Shown here in pieces: positions 11,233 through 25,000 of a stretch of DNA of 64,000 nt. Position 1 is the first letter of the stretch, and each line of letters begins with the position of its first letter. The stretch spans positions 35,191,196 through 35,255,195 of the forward strand of contig NC_054873.1 in the NCBI RefSeq assembly GCF_018320785.1. The letters run 5' to 3'. The notes under the pieces are model-generated. The model ran no database searches. It was not told the DNA's origin and saw nothing but the letters and a program-made list of their open reading frames with translations. This DNA is from Cheilinus undulatus. Its lineage: Eukaryota > Chordata > Actinopteri > Labriformes > Labridae. The translations under genes and the position numbers were made by a program.

Positions 11233-12515
11233 GTAGGTACACTTGCCAGCCCATGCACTTGGTTGGTGCTGAAGATTAGCTAGCAGTCTTCAGTAGCCGG
11301 CTAACGTTAGCTGGCTATCAAGGAACATACTTGGCCATCTTAACGTTATGCTGTCAGACAGTATTGGTGTACCTCTAGCCTGGAGAAGGGAAACGTTAAC
11401 ATTGTCCATTAGTATAAGGAGGTACCGTGAAGTTATGTCGTTGTTTAGTTGACTAACTTGTCAGCTAATTAACCATAGGGTTATATATCAATGACACCGG
11501 TTAAACTGACGTATCCCTTAACGTTGCTTTGATCCTGATTTTATGTGATCAGGTTAGCTAACAATAGCTAACGCTAGCTAGTGACGTTAGCCAGTATGTC
11601 TGAGCCGGTGTGTTTCTGGTCGGCTAGGTTAGCGGTGTTTTGGGCCCTAGTATGTAAACGATTTGGCGTTACTGTTAACGCAATACCTGTACAGCAAAAA
11701 AAAAAAAAGAAACCAAACAAAACAAAGATGTGGTCCCGTATTATCTCGTTAGAGCTCGATAATAGCTGGAACCACTAGATGTTTTTTTTTTTAGCTTGTG
11801 ATAAACTGAAACCGTCACTAATAATATTCTGACGTTCTTAGGTTAAACTAACCGTCACGAATGTCTGTATTTTGGGGGTGAATTCTCATTTCTCATATGT
11901 AAATGAAAAAGGTGAACTAGTCGTTATCATCAGTGGTTACTTAGTTACTGCATTCTGACTCAGAATTGCGTATGTAGCTGGCAGTCTGTTTCAGATTAAA
12001 AAGCCGAACCGTATTACTGTGTAAATCAATGTAAATTGGCTGTAATAGCGCTGATTGTTAAAGTAAGAAAACGCCATTTTCCTTTTAGGTCAACTAGGAT
12101 CTGGACTAACAACGTTGCTTAACGTTCAATTAAATTAAACTGGTATTAGGCCATACATTTAGGCTTCAATATTGTTTTGGTTTCGCGACTGCAGTATGTG
12201 TCCTGGCTACCCTTTTAGGCACACGGTAGAAGTTTGCTTTACCAAGTATTATATCACTTGCCTGTCTTCCATTTTACTGTATGTGAAAGTCAATTAGCTA
12301 TCACTACCACAGTGAAAAACTTCATTCAATCATAGCGAGTCTCAACTCCAAGATCATGTCAATGAATGTTTTTACTTGTTAAAAAGTTGTGGACAAATGT
12401 TGCTTACCCAAAACAGATAAATAAAAAAGGTTGAAACTGAAACCTGAGCAAAAATGCATTTGATGTTCAAAACAGCTTTGATCTTAGTGACCAGCATCTG
12501 TCAGTTATTGAGTGC

Positions 12516-12545
12516 TTGCTGCAGTACTACTTGCTGCAGTACTAC
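12516..12545 (+). repeat. Perfect 15-bp tandem duplication
   Basis: The 15-mer TTGCTGCAGTACTAC occurs twice, head to tail. A small local duplication within ppp6r3 intron 1. Confidence 0.9.
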
Positions 12546-14130
12546 TACATTTTTCTGTAATATAGGTAGGAATGTGGCTTATGCTTCAGTACAGTCCCCT
12601 CATGTGTGCATGCTTTCAACAGCAATATGTGTTTACAAACACAAGAAAAGACATTGAATATTGTTTAATACATATTGTACCTAGCCTAGGTTTACACAGC
12701 TTTTTTTTTAACTGCTTTTTTGTCGAACTTGTGTTTATTGGCAGCACTTTGTCTTTTACTAACTCCAAACATTTTGAACAGGGAATTTTGATGAATAATA
12801 CGTTAGTGCAAAGCAAGGTTTTTACAAGTGACCAAAACTAAACAACTTCACCTAAAATGTAAAAATTATTTTGGTTGGCTGAAACTGAATACAATCTAGG
12901 CGTTCACGTTGTTCACAAAAAGAAGTCTAGTTTTATTTACTTGGAATTGACTAAAGACACGGTACGTAAATTCACAGCAGCCAGGGGGCTCTTAATCAAA
13001 ACCACAACAGAAGATGATAAGTAGAGATGCACTGCTTAGCTCTGCCCACTCCACAGCAAGTTTGTTCTGGCAGATCCTTTAACAAGTTACAGAGTGTTAC
13101 AACTATAAAATGTGACAATCCCTGGCTTTGAAAACTTTTTAAGTATCTGAGGTAGTCATTTTTAATTAATGTAGACATTTCAGTGCAAAAAATGATGTGT
13201 AGTATTTTCTTGATAAGCTTTGCCATTTAGCTTGTATCACTGCTTAAAGGCTGGAAAATATATTCATGATTTGTTCCCCATTTTGGAAAGCAAGGTCTCT
13301 TCCTTTCCCTTCTTGACTAGAGCATGATTTACAAGTTCTTAAAAGTCATTTTTTTATGTAATACATCTACAGAGCAATCTCCTTTCACTTTTACAGGGTG
13401 ATAATGAAAAGACAAGGAAAAGTAATTCTAATGTTTTCAACATTATCTCTTACCATAGTTGAGGAACTGTGGCATGGTCTGAATAGTCTTATCAATCTTG
13501 TTTTGTTTTTATATTCTAGGGGCAGACGTGGATCTTTTTGTGCATGACTTGGGCATCTTTCTTTGTCTTTCTTTAACTAGATGCAATTAAGTTGTAATTC
13601 AAAGCAGTGGCTGATGACAATTTTTTTTCTGTCAGACATCTTCTTATCTAATAATCACTTCTTTCAAGCTGACAGAGCGGCGACCACCATTTAATTTTAA
13701 CACAAACAGAATAAATGTTCTTTGCAAGCTATGAAGCACTAATCATATGTTAACATTAATGTAGTTGCTCAGTGATAAACCATTAATGTAGCTCAGGTAG
13801 AAAATAGAGAAAACAGATCAAAGGTGATCTCTAATCAGCTCTTTAACCAGCCTTGTTGGCCGTTATGATGCCAGCAGGGCAGAGAAGATTAGCCAGCTCC
13901 TCACGAAAATGGTGACTTAGATTCTCTTCCCTTTAACGATCTGTAACTGGATGGACAAATCTTCTGTGAGCAGTTGGTGGTTATTGGGCTTGTGTTTTAA
14001 TCTGTGTTTTTGACAACATTAGTAATATGGTGTTTAAAAGCCAGGGCCTTTTTTTGTGAGTACTTGATCATCTGACAGTATAAATAACATGGAAACCTGT
14101 TTGGATCGATACCATGAAAAATAATCTCCT

Positions 14131-14166
14131 GCACACACACACCCACACCCACACACACACACACAA
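14131..14166. repeat. (CA)n microsatellite
   Basis: CA dinucleotides interrupted by two CCCACA variants, in ppp6r3 intron 1. Confidence 0.95.
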
Positions 14167-14894
14167 ATGTAGTTGCTTTTATTTCCAAGGTGTAGACTAA
14201 AAAGAATCATTGAAGACAAACTAGGTTTTCATGATTAATATAATCTACATCACAATCATAATTACGAATTTCCATGAACAATGAAACACTATTGTTAGCA
14301 GTTATTCATGTTTATATGTGTGCACTGCTCATAGAAAAATCTGTGGTTGTCCATTGAAAATATATTTAGGAACTACCCCATCACAACTATGTTTGGTTAT
14401 CACATTCAGTGTGTATTGTCCTACAGTTATGTAGGTTTGAACATGACTTTAATATACCTTGTTGCCTTTCCTCCCCAGACACACCAGTCTGCAGCTTACA
14501 CATCAGCTACTCCTACTTTACCTATCCTTTTCTCTACAAATCTTTCTATACACCCTTTTTGTAATCTGCTCTGTTGGCACAATTCATCAGAATGTTTTAT
14601 AGACTTTCAAATATAATGGTTACAATTGTTTCACTCACAACTCCATTATGGAAACAGGTGATCCATGTGATATCAGTCATTTCACTTTTGTTTTTTAATT
14701 TCTCATGCAGTAGTTAAGTTACTGTCATAAATTTAGATAAAAAGAGCAATTTTTTTTCCAAACAGTATAAAAGACCAAATAAAAGTTCTGCAAAGGACAG
14801 TTTGATGAAAAAATCTCTCGGCGTAATCAACAATAACTAAATAACTAAGCTCAATTCATTACTGTCTTCCTTACTCTGCTTTGGGTTGAAAAAA

Positions 14895-14896
<2 letters not shown>

Positions 14897-14933
<37 letters not shown>
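14897..14933. repeat. (TA)n microsatellite
   Basis: An uninterrupted run of TA dinucleotides about 37 bp long, just left of the hAT-like composite element. Confidence 0.95.
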
Positions 14934-14934
<1 letters not shown>

Positions 14935-15040
14935 TCAAAACTTAAGTGACTTAGGTTGTATTGATCCATCAATGAATATTGATTGGTTGATCAATTGTCC
15001 AGTAGGATTGATAGAAAGTAAAAATATGGATCTACACGTA

Positions 15041-16910
15041 TCCCGATACACGATATATCGCAATATTTTGAAATATCCTCTGAGCAGCTGTATAATATTT
15101 ATTTCAGCCCCAAATGACACTAGTTTGGTGGTTAAAATAGGCTGTTCTATTGGATTTTTAATAAAATTGTGTGTAGAAAGGGTAAAAATCAATATAAAGT
15201 CATATTTAGCACAGTTTTATTTTGAAAAGGACTTCATTCAATCTTTTACTAGTAAATCAAAAATACATAAATCATGAAATACTGTCTTTTACCATATTTG
15301 GCAAGGCCTGAAATGTTTTCTGTGTTATGTTTACTACTGCTGATTATAAAATTATTATTTTTCTCATTAAGGACGAAGCAAACCTACACAAAACTCACCA
15401 ATCCTGCATGAAGGCCAAAACCCTGCAGTCTAGTCCACCATTCAGGCTCACAGCTTTGATTATATTAGTACATTATCTGTGCTGATGAGCAGTTTCTGAC
15501 AAGTTCATAACATGAGAGTGTCTTTAGATCTTGTTCAAGAAACCCTCCTGTGTAATGTTTGGAGGCAGGAACATTTCAACTCTGCGTTGTCTGTGTTTTA
15601 AACTGTTAGACTGAGATAAGGCTCCGTAGTTGTGGAGGAGTGGATCACATTTGTCCGCTGCTGGGCCATCTTCTCTCTGACATGTACGACTTTGGCGGAG
15701 AGTTTTCACAAAAATGTTTGTGCCCAGGTGAATCACGTATTCTGAGTTGAGTGTCTTTGTGAGACTTTCAAAATCCTGGCTTTTCAACAACACTGGGCTT
15801 ATGTCTTTAGCAGCGTGTTTTGTCACTGCTGCCGTTATCTCTCCATCATCTTGTGGCATATTTTAACGAATACCGCGTGAGTTTGACCTCTTCCTTTTCA
15901 GAGTTGGATGACTGCTGCTGGATGACGGACCCAATGCTGTTTCTTGTTGTCTTATCTCTGAACGCAGCTAAGGCTGGCCACACACTAGATGATTTTTTAA
16001 TCTGAAATGATTTTAAAACCATGAGAGACCACAGACTTCAGGACAATTTCTAAAGATTTTTCACCTTTAATCCTCTGAACACACACACTAGATGACTCAG
16101 CCAGACTGTCAAATCACTGGAGACCACACACCTTTCGACCTGCCTACGACCTTGCGTGATCACGTGACTTCAGAAAAAAAACAAAACACGGATGTCTGTC
16201 GATATCGTCTTGCTGTCTCTCCACTACAGGCTGTCCTGACATGCATTACAGGGGAAGCAAAATTCATAATACAAGGGAAAGACTCAGGATGAAATCATGG
16301 CTGAAATTAAGTTAAAGTTGTGTTCATGGTTGTGAGCGGTGAAAGTATGTATGATATGGCTGTGATGCTACTCAGTCTGCTCGCTCTCATTGGTTGTTGT
16401 GGGTACTCCGTCAGCGGCACTACGACCTAGAATCCATTTGATATTTACAATTTGGGATTTTGGAGGCTACGGCGCGATTTGGAGCAGTAAAACAATTGTG
16501 TTGACACCACACACATGCAGACTACTCAGACAAACAGTCGTTTGCGATGAGGCTCCTCTCGGGATACGCCCCCATGATCGCAGGGAGAGGCAAATCTTGC
16601 CCCAAATCAGGCTTTAAATCCTCGCCAAGCTGCTCTGTTTACCATCCTCTCCCATGCTTCTTTCTCCTTCACTGATACAAAAACACGCATGTGCGGAGGA
16701 GAGTTTTCTGGATGGGCGAGAGTGAGCTCTCTGCTGTGAGAGATGCGTTCAGGGACAAGGGGAGAAGCGAAACTCCCTCGAGAAATGCACGCTGGCAGCT
16801 CAAAAATTCCACATGATTTGTACTCGATGTTTGCATTATAGTCATTTTATACATTGTGGGTGGCAAAAGCCGCGATACACCGAGTATACTTGATATATCG
16901 CCCAGCCCTA
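15041..16910. mobile_element. hAT-like composite element with nested insertion (ppp6r3 intron 1)
   Basis: The left end has CCCGATACACGATATATCGC; the right end has GATATATCGCCCAGCCCTA preceded by CGCGATACACCGAG. Shared GATACAC and GATATATCGC words in inverted arrangement suggest terminal inverted repeats of a fish hAT-type element. The middle holds a minus-strand ORF (15524-15859) and a separate-looking block, about 15970-16620, starting GGCTGGCCACACACTAGATG, which may be a second short element. Boundaries are approximate and target-site duplications were not resolved. Confidence 0.45.
15524..15859 (-). pseudogene. Possible hAT transposase fragment
   Basis: An open frame of 111 residues without introns. 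The N-terminal part (ITAAVTKHAAKDISPV, then DFESLTKTLNSEY) loosely resembles the region after the BED finger in hAT/ZBED transposases, where an 'AKDxxP...GFxxLVKTLxPxY' pattern is usual. No BED finger or catalytic core is seen, so any transposase is truncated. Similarity is from memory and weak. Confidence 0.3.
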
Positions 16911-18544
16911 TCTACATGTCACCTATAAGCTACACTTTTACTTTGAAATTCCCCCTGCATGCTCATTGACAGCTGTACATTGCCCAGAACTTCAAAAGCA
17001 GAGATTAAGAGGATGTAGAGGATATCCACTCCTCTCTTGGCTGTGTGGACATAATTCTGACTTGGACTGCTCCAGGGTGGGCCTCTCGCCTTTTTTGCCA
17101 TGTAAGTTTGCATTTTTTATACTGTGTACGGTCACAGTATAAGATGGTTTAAGGATAGAAACCACTGCCCCTTGTGATCCGTCCATGGCTGAAGAGTGCA
17201 CGTGGTGTCTGATGCAGGCTCTGCAGCTAATCAGAGGGTGAAAAGTCTGCTGTTTATACTTTCTTTAATACACTGGTTGCAGTTCAACATCCCATGTTAA
17301 ATTTATAATTAAAATATCAATTGCCCAACCTCAACAGGATTCAAGCAGGACGGCTGCTCTATTTCTTTCCCTCTCTCGTTATGGGGCGGCTAATAACAAT
17401 GGAGATTGTCCATTAAAACCAAATTTTGTCCTAACCCCTTCAGTTATCAAAATGTAGGTTGTGGTAAATCATAAATCATAAATCAAAAATAATGGAATTT
17501 CTTTTCTTCAATGTCATATGCCACAGATTTAGTCTAATTAAAATCTCAAAATTTCATTTTAAACTGTACATAAACTTTCGCCATATTAATATGTTAAGTA
17601 AGAAGGGCTGATGACTTCTGTAGTTCAAAACAAATATTCAAGTCTAAATGTGTGTAAAATGGGTTCAAGAGAATTTTAAGATGGGGAAAAAATGGGCCAA
17701 AAGATTTAAGTATGTTTATGAAATGTTGCAGAAAAGGTACATACCACTATTACATGTTTAAAAAGTTTAAACACAAATGTCCATAGTTATGTTCCTAATT
17801 GAAAGGTGATCAGGGGCCCTCAATTTTAAGTAAGTACAATATTTGCTCACGAAGATGGTTGTTTCTTATTCAAACACAGAAACCTTTTAGCAATTATATT
17901 GCCAAAACTACCTTTTCTGTAACTGTGAAACTGGGGCATAACATTTTCTGATAATGATCTTAGGCTGCCATATCAAATCGTATTGTGGCAGACTTTGAGA
18001 TATTGGAAAACAATGTATCATTATCCATGTAATCTTTATCATATTGTATTATGATGAAACTGCTGATTTATGCCCCTAGTACTAACTTAAAATTAATAAC
18101 AGGTTACATTGTTTAAGGCCTCAAAACTGCCTTTCAGAAACTAAGTTTTAAATCTTCTGCTATAGTTTCATTTTTTGTCTGCCACATTTTGATTTATTGT
18201 TGTACTGCTTAGAATTGTACACATTGATTTACAGGAAAATAGACAAATTGGATATCTCATACACCATTAACCCCCGGTCGTTCTTACCTTGAGAACTGCT
18301 TTATATAAATTTAATCTATACTTGAAAAATCTCTTTGTGCCACTGGGAGGCGGGTGACCTGATAACTCTTGGCACAACCAACATTGAACCTGTATTTAGC
18401 AGGCAGCAGAAGCGCATTCACTTCCTTGTTAATGATTTATGCTTTGTGTAATTACAAACATAAAATGTGCCCTAAGAGCCCATGAAAGCAGTAAAACATT
18501 TCTTTAACAGCATGTCTCATGTGTTTCCTTGTCACCTCTCTCAG

Positions 18545-18711
18545 GTTAGTGCTGTTGAACTGCTATATGTGTGCAGCTTGTCAGTCTGTCCATCACCGCT
18601 GTCTGCCTGTCTGTCCATCCGGCTAGCCTGGAATGGGCCACAACTCCCAAAGACTAGAACACACCTCTTTATAACCTGAGCTCCACCTTCTGGACTCCAA
18701 TATAACCACAG
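18545..18711 (+). other. ppp6r3: Probable ppp6r3 5' non-coding exon with two short upstream ORFs
   Basis: Bounded by a strong acceptor (CCTTGTCACCTCTCTCAG|GT) and a good donor (CCACAG|GTATGA), 109 nt before the start-codon exon. It contains two short uORFs: 18567-18626 (20 codons including TAG) and 18633-18674 (14 codons including TAA). If included in the mRNA, both would precede the main ATG. Inference from splice signals only. Confidence 0.4.
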
Positions 18712-18827
18712 GTATGAGGAAGAATAATTCTTGAGTTGATCACTATATTCATCTTTTATATAATCCAATAATCGTCGAAAGATGTGAATTCTGTACTTAC
18801 TGTTATGATTTATGTTTTAGAGCCAAA

Positions 18828-19054
18828 ATGTTTTGGAAGTTCGACCTCCACACCACGTCACACATAGACACTCTGTTAGAGAAGGAGGATGTGACGCTGA
18901 CAGAGGTGATGGATGAGGATGACGTCCTACAGGAGTGCAAGGCCCAGAACCATAAACTCGTTGACTTCCTGCTGAGACCACAGTGCATGGAGGACCTTGT
19001 GACCTTCATCACACAGGAGCCGAGTACTGATGTTGAGGAAAAAGTGAAATACAA
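18828..19054 (+). CDS. ppp6r3: ppp6r3 start-codon exon (residues 1-75)
   Basis: The exon begins at 18821 after TTATGTTTTAG; the ATG has context CAAAATGT. Donor AA|GTAAGA leaves two bases of the Lys76 codon. Contains [17 protein letters not shown], a SAPS N-terminal hallmark. Confidence 0.95.
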
Positions 19055-22000
19055 GTAAGAGAACGCTGCAGAGGATAAGAGGGGTTGGACTGATTGACCT
19101 AGTTTTGTTTACTTTGAACAGAGAGTTGATAATTAACTAAGTCTGTTGTTAAAGCATAGTCCAGAAGAAGAAGCTTAAGCATTTAGAAATGCTCTCTGCT
19201 ATAATGTGCTCTTGGTAATATTCAGTCAGTATGATTTCAAGGCGATTCTGACAAGAATATTGAGTCATACAACTGGTTTTGAAGTCGGGCTGATTTCAGC
19301 CTGATTGTGCGTTGTTTATCATGTTGTGTCCAGGGGGACATGAAAAGTGATCACAGTATGATCGACTTCTCCCAACTGGTTGGATGAACTTCTGTCATGT
19401 TTGATATTTTGGTTGTATGGCTGTACACACTTGGACAATGAGAGCAGAGCCTTGAGCCAATTCCCAGATTCTTCCTGTGTGACCTATAGATGGTGTCTTA
19501 AATCACCATGACAACAGTTGGCATGCCTGTTTAATGTGCCTTTGTCTCCCTTCATTAAAGAAATGAAAGAGCAGAACATATAGTATCTGCAGACCTCCAT
19601 CTGACAATAATGTGCCATTTGTAAATGAGTAGGTTCTAAACATTGACTCATTTATTTGAACAACAGGAGCCTTCCCCCTGTTTTTGTAAATAAATACACC
19701 ACAGAATAAATGGATGATCTCTTACTGCTTGGCCATAGATACACCTGCTGCTTGGTGGGATGATAATGTTTTTGTACCCTGGGGGGGACAACATCCAGAC
19801 TCCTGGTTAGTTTTGGATGTCAGAACCGGTTTACACTTGTTTGATGTGTGTCATCAAATCTTAAATAAAAAAGGCTTTTAGACTGTTGTGTTAAGTAAAA
19901 CAGTGTTATGATGTACTGCAAAGATTAATGAGGAATTCTTGATCCAGATGGTGTCCAATACTGTAATTAAACTGAGGAAACAAACCATTATCCTGCCAAT
20001 ATCAACACTGTAATTAATATTCAGATTAGGAAAGGGTACTCTGTACTTAGTTGGTGTCTTTACTCGAGTAATGTTTCATTGAACATGCACTGCACACACA
20101 TTGTTTTAGGTTACAATATTCTACACTCATATAATGTTAAAGGGGTAACCCAAGTTTGTGTGTTTATGTAACTAAATGTACTTGTTTGGAAAATAGGAAG
20201 AAGTAAGAAAATGATAAACATGACACCAAACTATAACTTCTTCAGCTTCGGCTATATTTGCACAGCAATCTGGATTACAGCAGCAACAACTGCTTGACTG
20301 CAACTATGGTAACTTGCAAGAGACACATTACTTAAAAGGCATAAAATGGTTGTTGGCACTGGCTAGTTCACAGCATTGTGATGATACCAGAGTCAAGAAT
20401 ATTAGCCGACAGTGAAACTTCTGACTAGAGATGTGCTATCCTCAGATTTTGTGGATGGAGAAGGCTTATATGGGCTTATAGCTTTTGTCAAGTTGGAGTA
20501 AAAGCCCCAGTCGCAACTAACAACAGCTGTGAAAGTAGGAAATCTGTGTGAAGAAAAAGCAGCAGAACTGAGGCTGATTTGTAATGTGGAGATATAGTGA
20601 CTGTTTCTGCTGTCTCTCCATTGAGTCATGTCTTACTGTCAGCTTTACACTTCTCTGGGGCAAAATAGCTGTGTGATTTTTCAGTTTATCTCTGGTTAAC
20701 AGCATGGCAGAGAACTTTTGAGAGATTGAAAACAGAAGTGTTGTGGTTGGTTACTGTTGAGGAGTTGGTGATCACAGCTGGTTTAACTTTGGGCTGTCTT
20801 GTTGATACCACAGAGCTCTGTGACGAATACTCTATTAATACAGTTAGAGTTAAACAAAAACCTCTGGCATAACCATCAGTTATTTATTTCAATCAGAACT
20901 GAGATTTAAAGTACTGATTAAAAGCACTCAGTGGTTAGGCTGCAACAGCTGATCTACTCAAGGAGGGTTGTTCTGGATCCTAAATGTATAGGGCACAGAA
21001 TAACATCAGCAGCATTAACTGAATAAAAACTGTTGACAGTAAAGGAAGAGATTCATATTTAACATGAGACATCTCCCTTTCTCATACATTAAGGGAAGGG
21101 ATGCTTGAATTTCTCTCTCTTCTTCTGTGTGATCAGCTGAAGATGTGCACAGGTGACTTGCGCAGCCTTGATATTGAGAGAGTTAGAGGAAATATTTCAC
21201 TAGTTTATTAGTCATGGACAGCGTGCTACAGATCTAAAACATGTTAAAATATATGTATATATAGATGTAAAAAACACTGAAGCACATCTTGCCAATTGAA
21301 AACTCTAGTTAACTGTATGTATAGGACACATGCATGAAATGTCACCTGCAAGATGTGATGTGCACAACATTCTATTTTTTGTATGAATTTAAGGATGCAG
21401 TATTTTCATTGCTGCAGCCGTGCGGCACTCTTATCAGGGAATCCGCGGGGTCTTGAAAAGTATTAAAAGGTGATAAATCAATTTGGGAAAATTAAGACCC
21501 TTAAAAAGTATTAAAAAGTCTTATCAGGACTTTATAAAGTCTTATATTTTTAAAGTGTTTTTTCTGAATTAGCTGTCCAAGAGTTTGAGTCCCAAAAACG
21601 TCGTAAAAGTGTTTGAATTTATTCATTTTTATTAAAAAACAAAGATGAACAGGTACATAAAATACTAGGCTACTGTGGGTGCGTTCGTAAATTGTCTCTG
21701 AGAGCACCAGAGCGAGCGGGCGGGTGGAAATTCAGAAGCACAAAGATTTACTATCCCAGCCTATTTGAATTTTGTTGTATCATAGTGGTCTATAGTCTTT
21801 ATCACAAACTAAAACTGTTAGGTTAAAAATATCACTGATGTAAATGGTTACAGGTTAAGTGGCAGTGAGGTGTTAAAAAATATTGAGAAGGTCTTGAAAA
21901 AGTCTTTAAAAGGTATTAAAATTAACTTCAAGATTCCTGCATATATCCTGCTTATGTTTTCCTTCTGAATGTCTCTGAATAACAGTACCTTACAGACCAG

Positions 22001-25000
22001 GCTTATACCGTGCGAATGCGCCACACCAAACACTGACATCATGGGGTAATTCAGAAATTATTAGAGGTCCACAGGTAGTACTAGTCCGGTGCGAATAGTA
22101 CTTAAGAGTGTCTTTTGTTGTCTGTCAGGTATCCCAACATATCCTGTGAGCTGCTTACATCAGATGTGAGCCAGATCAACGATAGACTGGGAGAAGATGA
22201 AAAACTGCTGATGAAATTGTACGGTTTCCTCCAGAATGAGCCACCTCTCAACCCACTCCTAGCCAGTTTCTTTTCAAAGGTCCTCTCCATTCTTATAGGG
22301 CGCAAGCCTGAACAGGTAAGTCAGCAAGACCAGGGCCCTGTCTAACCAAGCAGGATTTTTCATTAGTGAGGTGACTTTGAGTTTAGCTTGATTTGTTGCA
22401 CAGGCCTCAGGGTGTTGTGTGTCTTAGAAGTCCGCAACATAATGTCACTCAATATTCTTACATCAAGTTTTTCTTTTCTTAATGGCTTTCAGAATTACTT
22501 TAAAATACAGCAGTATATCCCCCTGTTCTTTTTAGAAGCTCTTTATTCTTTTTATATGTTTCTACAGATAGTGGATTTTCTAAGAAAGCGGGAGGACTTT
22601 GTAGATCTGATGATCAAACACATCGGGACATCTGCCATCATGGACCTGCTGCTCAGAATGCTCACCTGCATTGAGCCACAGCAGCTACGGCAGGACGTTC
22701 TCAACGTGAGTAGCAGAAAAACATTTCCCAGGCTGTGCTTAAATTGATTTCTTAGACCATCACAAATGCAAAACAACAACAACCCCACAAATTCAGTTTA
22801 GTTCTGAGTGATCTGGCATTGCTCAGGAAAAATTTGCAGAGGACAATTAACATTTTGAGTGTTCTGAGGGCTGCTGTTCTTTACTGACGCATCACAAAGG
22901 CCCTTTTTTATCAAACGTCTGTACACCAGAAATTTGGGTGTATGGTCATATCTACGCACAGATCGGCATTTATCAATCTGAGTGTGGCGTACAATGCGCT
23001 CAAATCCCACCCCAGGTCTGAGCTTGTCTGCATAAGTTTCAAGCCCGTATTGACTCGCTGTGCAGCTTAAATCTGGCTGTGTTAGATCATATGACTTAAA
23101 ATTTATTTAACATAAACAAAACCTCTGACAGTACCTGTAAGCACTGAGCAGTATTGCTTTTTAAATGATATTGAGCACAGCGAGCTTTCAGCTGATTTCT
23201 TTGTTATTTGTTATCTTTGATGAACAAGCATTTCTTTAGGCTATCGATTTATTTCACAAGTGAAATAGACTGGCTGCCTTCAGGAATGTTCCCTTTTACA
23301 CCGCAGAGATGGGGACTTGAGTCAGCAATTTGAACTTAAGTCGCACTTTCGTCGCACACACCAGTGACTTGAACCTCGACTCGGACTCGCAATTTGAGAC
23401 TCATGCACAATCTTTGTTTTTTAATGTTTCCATTATGATATCCTGTCCCCTATCACTCTTTTCCCTATCGTTCCTTTCTCTTTGACTGTTCGTGCATCTT
23501 TTATGCATCAGCGATGGCTGCTCTTTGCTCATCCTCATCTCCTTTCATGCTGCGTAAAAATGACACACACACACGACGCTCATGCACATACCTACACTGA
23601 AATGCATGCTAACATGTCGGTAGTGTAGACTTCAGGCTTCTATCTGTAGAGGGCAAATGTTTCAGAATACCGGAGGATAAACACCTGAACTTTCTCCTTT
23701 TAAAGCTCCTCTTTGACCACGGAGGATCAGCGCTGTTTGTGTGCATCCCATTCATGTGTCTCTGTGTTGCTGCATGAGCCAGGGGTGTGTGCTATGCTAA
23801 AAAAATATTTGGTTAATATTCTATTAAAACTATATGTTTATGGGGAACAAATCAATGTTAAAATCTCCGCATTTGCATTGTTAAGAAAACACTACTTAAA
23901 TGTTTGACATGCCTTTATTTGTAGGGAATATGATACATGTGCTGTTAATTGATAGTAAATGGATATAGAAGACAATAGGAGCTCTGAAACTTTAAATATG
24001 GTTTATCAAGGCACCGAGATAAAGAGACAGATGGATCGCCTTAACAGATAAATTAGTAACTTGCGAGTCCAGGAGATTTCAGATGAATACAGTAAAAATT
24101 CAGCTTAATTTTACACATGTGAAGACCCTTACACACCTGTCTATGAGTGAGAATTAGAAATGTTCATGACAACTGTTGCAGTTTTTATTTTATTTTAGAA
24201 TAAACAGTTCATTAACAGTTGGTATAAACCTAATACCCATTAATGAAATATTTCTGACTATAAACAAGTACCTTTCATCTCCAGTGTCTCAGTGAGCGGC
24301 TCGATCGTGAAGTATGACATGTCTCTATAGGTCTTCATATGTACACAGAGAAGAACTTTATTATAAGGAGAGCTTTTATTGATCACGCTTTTTTGATATT
24401 ATTCTAAGAGCTGACCACGTTTTTTAAAGCCCAAATGTAATGAATATTGATTATATAATCAGAATGTAAAGTATTATGATATGATATGATTATGATATGA
24501 TTATGATATATCAATATAAGTGGTATATCACTGATGTATGAATGAAATATTCTAGTATCAGCTGGAGTTCTGTTGTCCAACAACATTGTTAACCTCAGCA
24601 GTGATTTCCTTCCACACATGGTGTTTGATTACTTTAATTTAACTTTTCAGGCTGGAAAACAACCACTGATTAATTTTCGCAGACCTGGAGACTAAAACCA
24701 TGATAGAGGTACAAGGCATTTTTGATGTAGCTCCCTGTTGTAAAGTCAGGGGGGCAAGGCTGGCTGACCCGCGGATATCCAGGGACGTGTTATTCAGATG
24801 ACGTTTGTTTTAAGCTGCAGCATTTATCAACACCTACTCAACTGTACACCGTTATTGGCCAGATACACACGTTTCATAAATCACACATGGACTTTTTCGT
24901 AAGAGGATTTCTACACCCAATTCTGCTCTGGTTTCTGCACAAGTTTGATAAATGAGGGCCGAAGTGAATTCTGGTTTAGTCTCTATGCTTGAATAAGCCA

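Larger units (their letters stand above)
11233..18544 (+). other. ppp6r3 intron 1, non-coding
   Basis: Over 7 kb with no splice-bounded coding segment. Apart from the microsatellites and the hAT-like composite, 11.3-14.1 kb and 16.95-18.5 kb look like unique AT-rich intron. Confidence 0.5.

Noticed and set aside
14972-15277. ORFs on both strands beside the (TA)n tract
   Set aside because: Long only because the hAT-like end and AT-rich DNA happen to lack stops; no motif.
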